Assembly: GCF_001424195.1 (NCBI RefSeq)
Contig: NZ_LMOO01000005.1
Span: 110,995 to 174,994 of the forward strand
Origin: Cellulomonas sp. Leaf334
GTDB lineage: Bacteria > Actinomycetota > Actinomycetes > Actinomycetales > Cellulomonadaceae
Direction of reading: 5' to 3'
Length of the DNA: 64,000 bases
Under the pieces are notes generated by a model that had not been told where the DNA came from, made no database searches, and was given only the letters and a program-made list of their open reading frames with translations. Below are positions 41,263-50,100 of this stretch, piece by piece. Both the position numbers and the translations under genes were made by a program. The number at the start of each line of letters is the position of its first letter. The first letter of the stretch is position 1.

Positions 41263-42909
41263 ATGACCGCAACCGTCCAGGCCAAGAACGTGGGGGCCGG
41301 GTTCGGCGATCGCGAGCTGTTCTCCGGTGTCGACCTCGTCGTCGCGCCCGGCGACGTCATCGGCCTCGTCGGCCCCAACGGCGCCGGCAAGTCCACGCTG
41401 CTGCAGATCCTCGGCGCCCGTCGCCAGCCCGACGCGGGAAGCGTCTCCGTCTCGCCCGCGCACGCGCAGCTCGGCTACCTCGCCCAGGAGGTCGAGCGTC
41501 TCGACGGGGAGTCCGTCCGCGACCACCTCGGCCGGCGCACCGGCGTGACCGACGCGCAGTCCGCGCTCGACCGGGCCGCCGACGCGTTCGGCGCGGGCGA
41601 CGAAGGGGCCGACGACGCCTACTCGGAGGCACTCGAACGCTGGCTCGCGCTCGGCGGCGCCGACCTGGAGTCGCGCCTCGGCACGGTCGCCGACGACCTC
41701 GGGCTCACCGTCGACCTCGACCACCCCATGACCGCGCTGTCCGGGGGCCAGGCCGCCCGCGTCGGTCTGGCGGCACTGCTGCTCTCGCGCTACGACCTCT
41801 ACCTCCTCGACGAGCCGACCAACGACCTCGACGCCGCCGGCCTGGACCTCCTGGAGGAGTTCGTCGACCGGTCGGAGGCCGCGATCGTCGTCGTCAGCCA
41901 CGACCGCGAGTTCCTCAGCCGCACCGTCACGGCCGTCGTGGAGATCGACCGCAGCCTGCAGCGCGTCACCACCTACGGCGGCAGCTACGACTCCTACCTC
42001 GACGAGCGCTCGATCGCCCGTCGCCAGGCCCGCGAGGCGTACGAGGGGTACGCGGCCCGTCGCGACGCCCTCAACGCGCGCGCCCGGATGCAGCGGGCGT
42101 GGATGGAGAAGGGCGTCCGGAACGCGCGGCGGAAGGCGACCGACGGCGACAAGCACGTCAAGCACCACCGCGGCGAGACGTCCGAGAAGCAGGCCGCGAA
42201 GGCGCGTCAGACGGACAAGATGATCGATCGCCTCGACGTGGTCGACGAGCCGCGCAAGGAGTGGCAGCTGCAGATGACCATCGCGACCGCCGGCCGGTCG
42301 GGCGCGGTCGTCGCGGTCGCCCGGCACGCGGTCCTGACCCGCGGCGAGTTCACGCTCGGACCCGTCGACCTCCAGCTCGACTGGCGCGACCGCGTGGCTG
42401 TCACGGGCCCGAACGGCTCGGGCAAGTCGACCCTGCTCGGCCTGCTGCTCGGTCGGCTGACGCCGACGTCCGGTGCGGTCGACCTCGGCTCGGGGGTGCT
42501 CGTCGGCGAGGTCGACCAGGCGCGTCGCGCGTTCGAGGGCGACGAGCCCCTGGTCGACGCGTTCTCCCGCGAGGTCCCCGACTGGCCCACGGCCGACGTC
42601 CGCACCCTGCTGGCCAAGTTCGGGCTCGGCGGCCACCACATCCACCGGCCCGCGTCGTCCCAGTCGCCCGGCGAGCGGACCCGCGCCGCCCTCGCGCTCC
42701 TGCAGGCCCGCGGCGTGAACCTGCTCGTCCTCGACGAGCCGACCAACCACTTGGACCTGCCCGCGATCGAGCAGCTCGAGTCCGCGCTCGACAGCTTCGA
42801 CGGGACGATCCTGCTGGTCACGCACGACCGCCGGATGCTCGAGACCGTCCGCCTGACCCGCCGCTGGCACGTCGAGGACGGTCAGGTCACCGAGGTCACG
42901 GCGGACTGA
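41263..42909 (+). CDS. ABC-F family ATPase (ribosome-associated type)
   Basis: A 548-residue soluble protein with two ABC cassettes and no membrane part, as in ABC-F translation factors and ribosome-protecting resistance proteins. Walker A motifs are GPNGAGKST (near 37) and GPNGSGKST (near 382). Signature motifs are LSGGQ (near 160) and an altered SPGER (near 466). Both Walker B motifs read LLDEPTND/H. The charged linker (about 270-350, with KHHRGETSEKQAAK) is the arm that reaches the peptidyl-transferase centre. Start ATG 41263 after AAGGAG. No drug specificity can be assigned. Confidence 0.88.
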   Translation: MTATVQAKNVGAGFGDRELFSGVDLVVAPGDVIGLVGPNGAGKSTLLQILGARRQPDAGSVSVSPAHAQLGYLAQEVERLDGESVRDHLGRRTGVTDAQSALDRAADAFGAGDEGADDAYSEALERWLALGGADLESRLGTVADDLGLTVDLDHPMTALSGGQAARVGLAALLLSRYDLYLLDEPTNDLDAAGLDLLEEFVDRSEAAIVVVSHDREFLSRTVTAVVEIDRSLQRVTTYGGSYDSYLDERSIARRQAREAYEGYAARRDALNARARMQRAWMEKGVRNARRKATDGDKHVKHHRGETSEKQAAKARQTDKMIDRLDVVDEPRKEWQLQMTIATAGRSGAVVAVARHAVLTRGEFTLGPVDLQLDWRDRVAVTGPNGSGKSTLLGLLLGRLTPTSGAVDLGSGVLVGEVDQARRAFEGDEPLVDAFSREVPDWPTADVRTLLAKFGLGGHHIHRPASSQSPGERTRAALALLQARGVNLLVLDEPTNHLDLPAIEQLESALDSFDGTILLVTHDRRMLETVRLTRRWHVEDGQVTEVTAD

Positions 42910-42916
42910 GGCCCGG

Positions 42917-43378
42917 TCAGCCCAGCAGGGCGGTCAGCTCGGCGCGGTTCCGTTCCAGGTAGTGGTGGATCGGCTTCGACGACGTCTCGTCGCGGATCCC
43001 GACGAGCACACGCGGCACGTCGACGACGACAGCCGCTTCGGTGCGGCCGTCACGGTCGATCACCACGCTCAGCACGATCGTCTGCGTCGGCGAGGCTGCG
43101 GCGAGCTCGCGCAGGAGGTCGCCGGACTCCCAGTACAGCTCGTCGGACGGGCGGAAGGTCTGCTGCTCCAGGCCGGCCGCCGTCTCGACGACGACGACCC
43201 GGACGCTCCCGGTGCCGTCGCTCTCCGGACTGACCGAGCACTCCTCGCGGCAGACGACGCGCAGCCAGCCCGCGGGCGCCGCGGCCGCGTAGCTGCGGGC
43301 GATGCGCTCGACGAGGCTCTGCTGGTCGGGGGTCAGGTCGACCGTCGAGGTCGGGGCGGGGTGGTTGCTGTCCGGCAC
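42917..43378 (-). CDS. YezG-like (DUF600) putative immunity protein, paralog 1
   Basis: A 153-residue cytosolic protein, the last of three tandem paralogs downstream of the nuclease toxin. Shared features: an acidic N-terminus, AAAPAGWLRVV near residue 33, a hydrophobic VRVVVVET strand, and the common C-terminus DETSSKPxHxYLERNRAELT. The P-x-x-W motif and size resemble YezG-type immunity proteins that neutralise LXG toxins in Firmicutes. It is the most diverged of the trio. Start GTG 43378. An immunity role is inferred from position and family resemblance. Confidence 0.7.
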   Translation of the reverse strand: MPDSNHPAPTSTVDLTPDQQSLVERIARSYAAAAPAGWLRVVCREECSVSPESDGTGSVRVVVVETAAGLEQQTFRPSDELYWESGDLLRELAAASPTQTIVLSVVIDRDGRTEAAVVVDVPRVLVGIRDETSSKPIHHYLERNRAELTALLG

Positions 43379-43430
43379 CGGAGGTCCGTTCGTCGATCGG
43401 GGGAGGGCAGTTGAGCCGTGCGGGGCGCGC

Positions 43431-43892
43431 TCAACCGAGCAGCGCGGTCAGCTCGGCACGGTTCCGTTCCAGGTACTCGTGCACGGGCTTCGACGACGTC
43501 TCGTCGTGGATCCCGACGAGCACGCGCGGTACGTCGACCGTGACCGTCGCGTGGTGGGTCCCGTCTCGGTCGATGCGGAGGTTCATCACCACGGTCTGCG
43601 TCGGCGACTCCGCCGCAAGCTCGCGGAGCATGTCGCCCGTCTCGAAGTGCAGGTCGCGCGGCGGGCGGTAGTGCTCCTGCACGAGCCCGTCCGGCGTCGC
43701 GACGACGACCACCCGGACGTTCGCGATCCCGTCGGCCTCCGCACCGACCGAGCACTCCTGGCGTGCCACGATGCGCACCCACCCGGGAGGCGCCGCCGCG
43801 CCGTAGCTCCGCGCGATGCGTGAGACCAGGGCGCGTCCCTCCGGGCTCAGGTCGACGGTCGCCGTCGCGCCAGGATCGCCGGTGCCGGGCAT
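43431..43892 (-). CDS. YezG-like putative immunity protein, paralog 2
   Basis: A 153-residue paralog of its two neighbours, with AAAPPGWVRIV near residue 33 and the same C-terminal DETSSKPVHEYLERNRAELT. Its last 58 coding bases are identical to those of paralog 3, evidence of recent duplication or gene conversion. The start is ATG 43892 with GAAAGGA upstream; the frame extends to 43925, which would overlap paralog 3 by four bases. Middle-region differences (HYRPPRDLHFETGDML against TFRPSRTLFFENDDLL in paralog 3) may set toxin specificity. Confidence 0.7.
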   Translation of the reverse strand: MPGTGDPGATATVDLSPEGRALVSRIARSYGAAAPPGWVRIVARQECSVGAEADGIANVRVVVVATPDGLVQEHYRPPRDLHFETGDMLRELAAESPTQTVVMNLRIDRDGTHHATVTVDVPRVLVGIHDETSSKPVHEYLERNRAELTALLG

Positions 43893-43921
43893 GGGCGTCC
43901 TTTCGTCAGGGGTCGCGCGGT

Positions 43922-44386
43922 TCACCCGAGCAGCGCGGTCAGCTCGGCACGGTTCCGTTCCAGGTACTCGTGCACGGGCTTCGAGGACGTCTCGTCGCGA
44001 ACCCCGACGAGCACCCGCGGCACGTCGACGGTGAACCTGGCCTCGTGGGTGCCGTCGCGGTCGATGACGAGGTGCAGCACGACCGTCTGCGTCGGGGACT
44101 CCGCCGCGAGCTCGCGCAGCAGGTCGTCGTTCTCGAAGAACAGGGTGCGGGACGGGCGGAACGTCTGCTGCTCGAGGCCGGCGGGCGTCTGGACGACGAC
44201 GACCTGCACGGTTCCCGTCCCGTCAGCCTCGGCAGACACCGAGCACTCCTCACGCGAGACGATCCGCAACCAGCCCGGGGGTGCGGCGGCGGCGTGGTCG
44301 CGCACGATGCGGTCGACGAGGGCCGTCTGCTCCGGGCTCAGTGCGACCTCGGTGGGCGTGTCAGCGTGGTGGTCGTGGCTGGGCAT
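43922..44386 (-). CDS. YezG-like putative immunity protein, paralog 3
   Basis: A 154-residue protein whose ATG start lies 26 bases inside the end of the nuclease toxin gene, the position expected of the cognate immunity gene. Features: AAAPPGWLRIVSREECSV near residue 35, TFRPSRTLFFENDDLL near residue 75 and the shared C-terminus. The overlap ensures it is made with the toxin. Of the three paralogs it is the best candidate for direct neutralisation of the adjacent toxin. Confidence 0.75.
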   Translation of the reverse strand: MPSHDHHADTPTEVALSPEQTALVDRIVRDHAAAAPPGWLRIVSREECSVSAEADGTGTVQVVVVQTPAGLEQQTFRPSRTLFFENDDLLRELAAESPTQTVVLHLVIDRDGTHEARFTVDVPRVLVGVRDETSSKPVHEYLERNRAELTALLG

Positions 44387-46382
44387 CGTTTCTCCAGGTG
44401 TACGAGAAGTCCTCGCCGTCGATCTTGAGGTTGACCACGAACGTGTCGGGCCGGGTCGAGACGTTCCCCTCGCGGTACAGCGGCTCGATGTGGATCTCCA
44501 CCTTGCCCGGGGCCTCGCCCCGTAGGGCCGCGCGGATCTTGCGCTCCATGCTCGCCCACTGGCCCTGGTTGAGGTTCACCAGCCCGTCATACGGCTTGCC
44601 GTTGCCCGGCAGCACGTTGAGTCGGTTGGTCGGTCCCCCGAGGGAGTCCGCGACGAGGTGGAAGCCGATGTCGTTCGGGAGGCCCTCGTTGCCGATCAGC
44701 GCCGTCAGGGTGCTGTTGCGCCCGCCGTCGCCCAGGTTCATCTGCCCGCTGACGCTGCGGGTCCGCCCGAGGTGGTCGGTCTCCCAGGCCATGCCCTTGA
44801 ACTCGTAGACCGTGTTCGGGTGCGGGACGTTCCCGGCCCGGTTGAACGCATTGATGTCGGTGAACGTCAGGTGCGGCATGGGCAGCCCGTCGGCGCGCGC
44901 CACGAGGTCCATGGACGCGTCGAACGAGCGGAGCGTGTCGATGTCGACACCCCGGGAGACCAGGATCGCGATCTCGTCGGCGCTGAGCGCCCGTCGTGTC
45001 CACTTGCCGCCCGTGGCGCCCCACCCGAGGAAGGGGATGAGCGCCGCGCCGGACAGGGCCGCGTCGATGTGGTTGCCCTCGGCGGCGTACCAGACGGCGT
45101 TGATCGCGTCGACGGGCTCACCGATCAGCGGGATGAGGCCGAGCCCGTCGAGCACCAGGTGGCCGATCTCGGAGAACGGGTTCTGGTTCTCCCGCGCCTT
45201 CTCGACCTCCGCGGCCTTGATCTCGAAGATCTCGCGCGCGTCCGTGGCGATCGCGGCGCTGATGGTGTCGCCGCCCTCGAACGGGGTGATCGCCGCCGCG
45301 ATGGCCGCGTTCGAGCCCGCGCCGTCGTCGACGGGCCAGCGCCGCTTCACCAGGACGTACTCGAGGAACGCGTTCGTCGTCGCGGACTTGCCGCCGCCCT
45401 CGATGGTGACCGTGGGGCCGGTGCCGAACAGGTTGTGCGCCGCCTCCGGGTTCCGGCCGACCGCGGCCATGATGCCGGCGAGCGGGTCGTAGTACTCGGT
45501 GTACCCGGTGGGGGCGCCCTCGTCGTCGCCGTGCACGGGGTCGATCGCCCCGTACCCCTCGCTCATCGAGTGCGCGCGGTTGTACCACATGTCCCGGGTG
45601 TCGACGCTGCGCTCGTAGTCGTAGACGTCGGTCGCGAGCGTGGTCAGGAACGGTGTGGAGAACGACCCGCGGGAGACCACCAGGCCGAGCGCGCTGGCCT
45701 GGCCGAGCGTCTCGGGGCTCTCGTCAGTGATCGCGTCGGACCAGGACTGCGCGTAGCCGTCGGGCAGCGCGTGGTCGCCGGTGCCCTGCGTCGCGGTGCC
45801 GAACGTCGTGCCGAGACCGTCGAGGAGCGCCTCGTACTGCCCGTCGAACTCCTCGACGTCCTCGATGTCCCCGCCGAGGGAGCCGTTCCGGACCAGGCTC
45901 CGCCGCGTGTTCGACGCGTCGATCACCAGGTCCGCGACCTCCTCGGGCGAGACCTGCAGAGCGAGCTCGTAGGCGAAGTACGGGTCCGTGCCGTTCTCCG
46001 CGAGGAGGTCGACGAGCTCCTGGGGGAGGTCCTCGTCGGACCCGTACTCCTCGATCAGGTGGGCCGCGCGGTCCGCGCGCTCCTTCGCCTCGGCCGGCGT
46101 CGTCGTCGGGACCGTCGACTCGTCCAGCTGCACGTACCCCTGGAAGCCGGGGACCTGCGCCTCGATGTGCCGGGCGAGCGCGAGCCGGCGCCGCAGCCCC
46201 GGGAGCTGGGCGTCGATCCACGTGCTCACCGCGTCGACCCGCTGGAGCTCCTCGGCGGAGAGCATGACGCCCTCCAGGCCGGACCGCAGCGACGACCGGT
46301 GCGACGACACGTCGGACGCGGCGCTCTCGAGCGCGCGCACCAGCGCCGCCATCTGGGCCAGGTCGATCGACGCGATGCTCAC
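44361..46382 (-). CDS. Polymorphic toxin with C-terminal DNA/RNA non-specific endonuclease
   Basis: A 673-residue toxin with modular layout. Residues 1-110 are alpha-helical, like the helical hairpin secretion domains of WXG/LXG effectors. A long middle region (about 110-420) is followed by a hydrophobic pretoxin segment near 430-470 (GLIPLIGEPVDAINAVWY, then GAALIPFLGW). The C-terminal nuclease (about 530-665) has the NDIGFHLVAD catalytic His segment, NRLNVLPGN, LNQGQW with the metal-binding Asn and a final RPDTFVVNLKIDG, matching the NS-2-type endonuclease family. Start GTG 46382 overlaps the preceding gene by GTGA. It is likely exported by the FtsK-type ATPase at 47191-51828 to degrade nucleic acids of rivals. 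Confidence 0.85.
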   Translation of the reverse strand: MSIASIDLAQMAALVRALESAASDVSSHRSSLRSGLEGVMLSAEELQRVDAVSTWIDAQLPGLRRRLALARHIEAQVPGFQGYVQLDESTVPTTTPAEAKERADRAAHLIEEYGSDEDLPQELVDLLAENGTDPYFAYELALQVSPEEVADLVIDASNTRRSLVRNGSLGGDIEDVEEFDGQYEALLDGLGTTFGTATQGTGDHALPDGYAQSWSDAITDESPETLGQASALGLVVSRGSFSTPFLTTLATDVYDYERSVDTRDMWYNRAHSMSEGYGAIDPVHGDDEGAPTGYTEYYDPLAGIMAAVGRNPEAAHNLFGTGPTVTIEGGGKSATTNAFLEYVLVKRRWPVDDGAGSNAAIAAAITPFEGGDTISAAIATDAREIFEIKAAEVEKARENQNPFSEIGHLVLDGLGLIPLIGEPVDAINAVWYAAEGNHIDAALSGAALIPFLGWGATGGKWTRRALSADEIAILVSRGVDIDTLRSFDASMDLVARADGLPMPHLTFTDINAFNRAGNVPHPNTVYEFKGMAWETDHLGRTRSVSGQMNLGDGGRNSTLTALIGNEGLPNDIGFHLVADSLGGPTNRLNVLPGNGKPYDGLVNLNQGQWASMERKIRAALRGEAPGKVEIHIEPLYREGNVSTRPDTFVVNLKIDGEDFSYTWRNDAQPRPPR

Positions 46383-46681
46383 CGCAGGTTCCTCCACCGG
46401 GTCTGCCACGCGCCGGGCTCGACCTCCTCGGGCTGCGACCGGACCGCCGAGTCGAACGTCGACATCGCGCCGTCCGCCGCCGTGCCCAGGGCCTGCTTGT
46501 GCCCGGTGAGGTCCACGTAGAAGTCGTCGGCGACCGGACTCAGCCAGGCCCCGGCGTCCATGGCCCGCACCACCGCGTCGAGGTCGTCACGCAGGTCCGC
46601 CGCGACCGGGACCGCCAGCGCGCGGCGCTGCTTGATCGCCGCGAGGTACGGGTTGGGAATCTGGGCGAGCTCCTCCGTCAC
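46379..46681 (-). CDS. Small helical protein, probable toxin partner or adaptor
   Basis: A 100-residue, mostly helical protein with no signal peptide or membrane segment. A WLSPVADDFY motif sits near residue 47 at the turn between two predicted helices, reminiscent of the WxG turn of WXG100 proteins, though the glycine is missing. It is translated in overlap (GTGA) with the toxin gene. In related systems such small proteins pair with the N-terminal domain of the effector and guide it to the secretion ATPase. I do not recognise the family itself. Confidence 0.65.
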   Translation of the reverse strand: MTEELAQIPNPYLAAIKQRRALAVPVAADLRDDLDAVVRAMDAGAWLSPVADDFYVDLTGHKQALGTAADGAMSTFDSAVRSQPEEVEPGAWQTRWRNLR

Positions 46682-46687
46682 GACGCC

Positions 46688-47128
46688 TCAGCCCCCGGGG
46701 CTCGCGGGCACCGCTCCGTGCTCCGCGACCCACGTGTCCAGGTACCGCTCGAACCGGCCGTGCGACTGCTCGTCGAGGATGCCCTGGCTGCGCTTCGGGG
46801 TGTCGTAGCCGACGTCCGCCTTGATCGTGCCGTCCGGGTCGACGAGCAGCTCGAAGGTGGTCCACCGCTGCTCCGGACCGCCCTCGGCGGAGAGTCGGTT
46901 GAGCTCGGCGACCGCGTCGTACAGCGGCTCGTCGTACCCGACCTGCCCGTAGAGCCAGCGGTCACCCCCGTGCACGACGGCCGTGGTGATCCAGTTCAGC
47001 GTCACGCCACCGGACCCGTCCGGGGTCGCCTCCCAGCTGCCGACGAGACGGGCCCAGCCCTGGGGAGCGATCTCGGCGAACCGGCGCACGACCACACCGA
47101 GCTGTTCCTGCTGCTCTGCCAGACCCAC
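46688..47128 (-). CDS. YezG-like (DUF600) protein
   Basis: A 146-residue protein with the YezG features APQGWARLVGSWEA near residue 22, an RWTTFELLVDPDGTIKADVGYD strand pair (about residues 90-112) and a C-terminal FERYLDTWVAEHG helix. It is a distant relative of the three immunity paralogs downstream of the toxin but sits upstream of it, next to the secretion ATPase. It may protect against another toxin or act as a chaperone. Start GTG 47128 after AAGGGGG; the frame runs on to 47161. Confidence 0.7.
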   Translation of the reverse strand: MGLAEQQEQLGVVVRRFAEIAPQGWARLVGSWEATPDGSGGVTLNWITTAVVHGGDRWLYGQVGYDEPLYDAVAELNRLSAEGGPEQRWTTFELLVDPDGTIKADVGYDTPKRSQGILDEQSHGRFERYLDTWVAEHGAVPASPGG

Positions 47129-47190
47129 CGAGGACCCCCTTCGACGTTGCCGAACCCACATGATGCCAGCCGGACCTGCTCAGGGCCTCG

Positions 47191-50100
47191 TCAGGGCACC
47201 GGGACCTGGACCAGCTGCCACGCTCCGCCCGTGACGAGCAGCCCTCGTCCGGGGTTCGCGCCGCCGAGCGCCGAGCGCGGGAGCCGCACCCCGAGCAGGT
47301 CGCCGTCGTTCGGCGTCGCCGGGGACAGCAGCAGGCCGCTGCGGGACTTCTTGATCGTCGCGGCCGGCCCGCGGTAGGCGCTCGTCAGCTCGTCGGTCGT
47401 CCCGGCGCCGACGATGAGCCCCGGGCGGTCCCGCAGGTTGCCCAGGTGCGCGACGATCGCGTCCGCGAGCGGACCGTCGGTGCCGACGAGCTCGAGGTCG
47501 TCGACCAGGAGCAGCGTCGGCACGTCGTCCGTCGGCACGAGGCCCTCCATGAACGCGGTGATCTCCTCGCGGGTCGACTCCATCGTGAGCGTCCCGACGA
47601 CGCCGGGTCGTTCCGCGAGATCCCGCAGCGGGCTGCGTCGCGGTGTCACGAGCCCGACGGCCCAGCCGCGCTCGAGCGCGGAGACCCCCATGGTCAGCAG
47701 CACCGTGCTGCGCCCCGAGCGTCGCGGACCCACCGCGAGCACGCCTGGGCCGTGCTCCTCGGCGTCCAGCCCGAACAGCGCGAGGGTGTCACCGCCGACG
47801 CCCGCAGGGACGGCCGTCCGACCCAGCGGTGCGCCACCGAGGGCGTGCGCCTCGGCGAGCGTGACCCGCGTCGGCAGCGGGTCGACGCGGAACGGCACCT
47901 GAGCAGGTTCGGGGCGGTCAGCCGCGGCGTCGTGGCGCTCGATCGCGGAGCGCGCGATCTTCTGCAGCGCCGCGACCTGGGCGGGACCCGACGGGTCCGG
48001 GTCGAGCAGGGCGACCTGGAGCTCCTGGCGGCCCTGCGACCGGAATGCGCGCCCTTCGGGCAGCTTCTCGGGGACCTCGCGCGGTGACATCCCGACCGCG
48101 GCGTAGTCGCCGGGGTCCGACATCGGGAGCATCACGCGGTCCTCGGTCAGGGTCGAGACGCGCCCGACGAGCAGGCTGCGGTCGCCGGTGACCACGACCT
48201 TGATGCCCGCACCGGGTCCCTCCTGGAGGATCTGCGTCCACGTGTCGATGAGCACGCCGGCGTCGTAGTCCTCGAACGCCTGGATGAACCCCTCCCACCG
48301 GTCCAGCAGGACCAGGATGTACGGCAGGCGTCGTGACGGGCCGGTGCCGGCGCGCTGCTCGGTGACGTCGGCGAACGCCTGCTCGGCGAGGAGCTGCTGC
48401 CGGCGCGAGATCTCGGTGCGCAGCCGCCGGGTCAGGCGGGCGACGCGGTCCGGCTGGTCGCGCGTCACGACCGCCCCCGTGTGCGGGAGCGCGACGAGGG
48501 GCAGCAGTGCGTTGTTGCCGAAGTCGAGCCCGTAGACGTGCACGTCGCGCGGCGACAGGCGGGTCGCGACGCCGGCCGCGAACGTCCGCAGCACCGTGGA
48601 CCGGCCCGAGCGGGGGGCGCCGACGATCGCGAGGTTCCCGGCGCTCTCCAGGTCGTGCACGGCGACGTCCCGACGCTGCTGCGCCGGGAGGTCGACGATC
48701 CCGTACGGCAGCGCGAACGGATTCCGGTCGAGCGACGTGCCGCCCTGGGCGAGGACGTCGTCGAGCGTGATCTCGGTGGACAGCGCGGGCAGCCACGGCG
48801 GCGGCGGTGCCGCGACCCCGGCCAGCTCGGCGGCGGAGCGCACGGCGGTCACCAGTGCGGCGAGGTCCGTCGGGGTGTCGATGTCGTCCTCGGCCTGCGC
48901 GCGCGGCGCGGACAGCGGACGTCCGACCGCCGACCACGTGAGTCGCTCCAGGTGCACCGCGCCACCGCCCGCCGCCGTCGGCGGACGGCCCCCGACGCGC
49001 GACGACTGGAACGCCACGAGGCTCGAGTGCCCGAGCCGGGCGTACGCGCGCCCGGGCAGGCTCGGGGGGATCTCCGCGGCGTCGCCGGACTCGATGACGT
49101 CCTGGCTGTCGTTGCGGTCGGTGACGCGCAGCGCGATGCGCAGGTTGGTGTTCGACTTGATCTCGGCGCTGACCACACCCGCCGGCCGCTGGGTGGCGAG
49201 CAGCAGGTGCACGCCGAGCGAGCGGCCGCGCCGGGCGATGTCGACGAGGCCGGTGACGAAGTCGGGCAGCTCGGCGACGAGCGCCGCGAACTCGTCGATG
49301 ACGATCGTCAGGCGCGGCATCGGCGGGTCACCGGGCTCACGGCCGGCGAGGTAGTCCTCGATGTCCTTGGCACCGGCATCCGCGAGCTGGTGCTCGCGAC
49401 GCCGCAGCTCCGCGGCGAGGCTCTCCAGCGCACGCGTCGTCAGGTGCGCGTCGAGGTCCGTGACCATGCCGACCGTGTGGGGCAGCTTGCTGCAGTCCTT
49501 GAACGCCGCACCGCCCTTGTAGTCGATGAGCACGAACGTCATCTCGTCGGGCCGGTTGGCGACGGCGAGCGACGCGATCAGCGTCTGCAGCAGCTCCGAC
49601 TTGCCCGACCCGGTGGTCCCCGCGACGAGGCCGTGCGGCCCGTCGGCGCGCAGGTCCACCGTGAAGGGCCCGTCCGTCGACTCGCCGATGACGGCCTTCG
49701 TCGTGCGCCCGCCCTGCGCCCAGCCGTGCGCGATCGTGCGGGCGTCCGGCGGGTCGAGCGCCAGCACGTCGAGCAGCCGCGACGTGGCCGTCAGGGTGCC
49801 GGCGAGGTCCTCGGAGCTGATGTCACGCACCGGCGCGAGCGAGCGGCCGAGCTGCTCGAACCAGCCCCGGGGAACCTGGTCCGCGCGCACGCCGTCGACC
49901 GGCTGCTCCCCGGTCACCGACACGGTCGAGCTCGCACCGTCGACCACGACCACGGCCTGGCACTCCTCGGGCAGCTGCCGCTCCTGCTCGTCGATGCACA
50001 GGAAGTACACGCCGACGCCCGGCCCCTCGCGCAGCAGGGTCACCAGACCGGGCAGGAGCCGGATCCGACGGGCGCCGTCGAGCACCACGAGCACCGGTGG

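Noticed and set aside
44658..46520. A 620-codon plus-strand frame opposite the nuclease toxin
   Set aside because: Arg/Val/Asp-rich antisense frame; the toxin on the other strand has clear domain motifs and overlapping neighbours.
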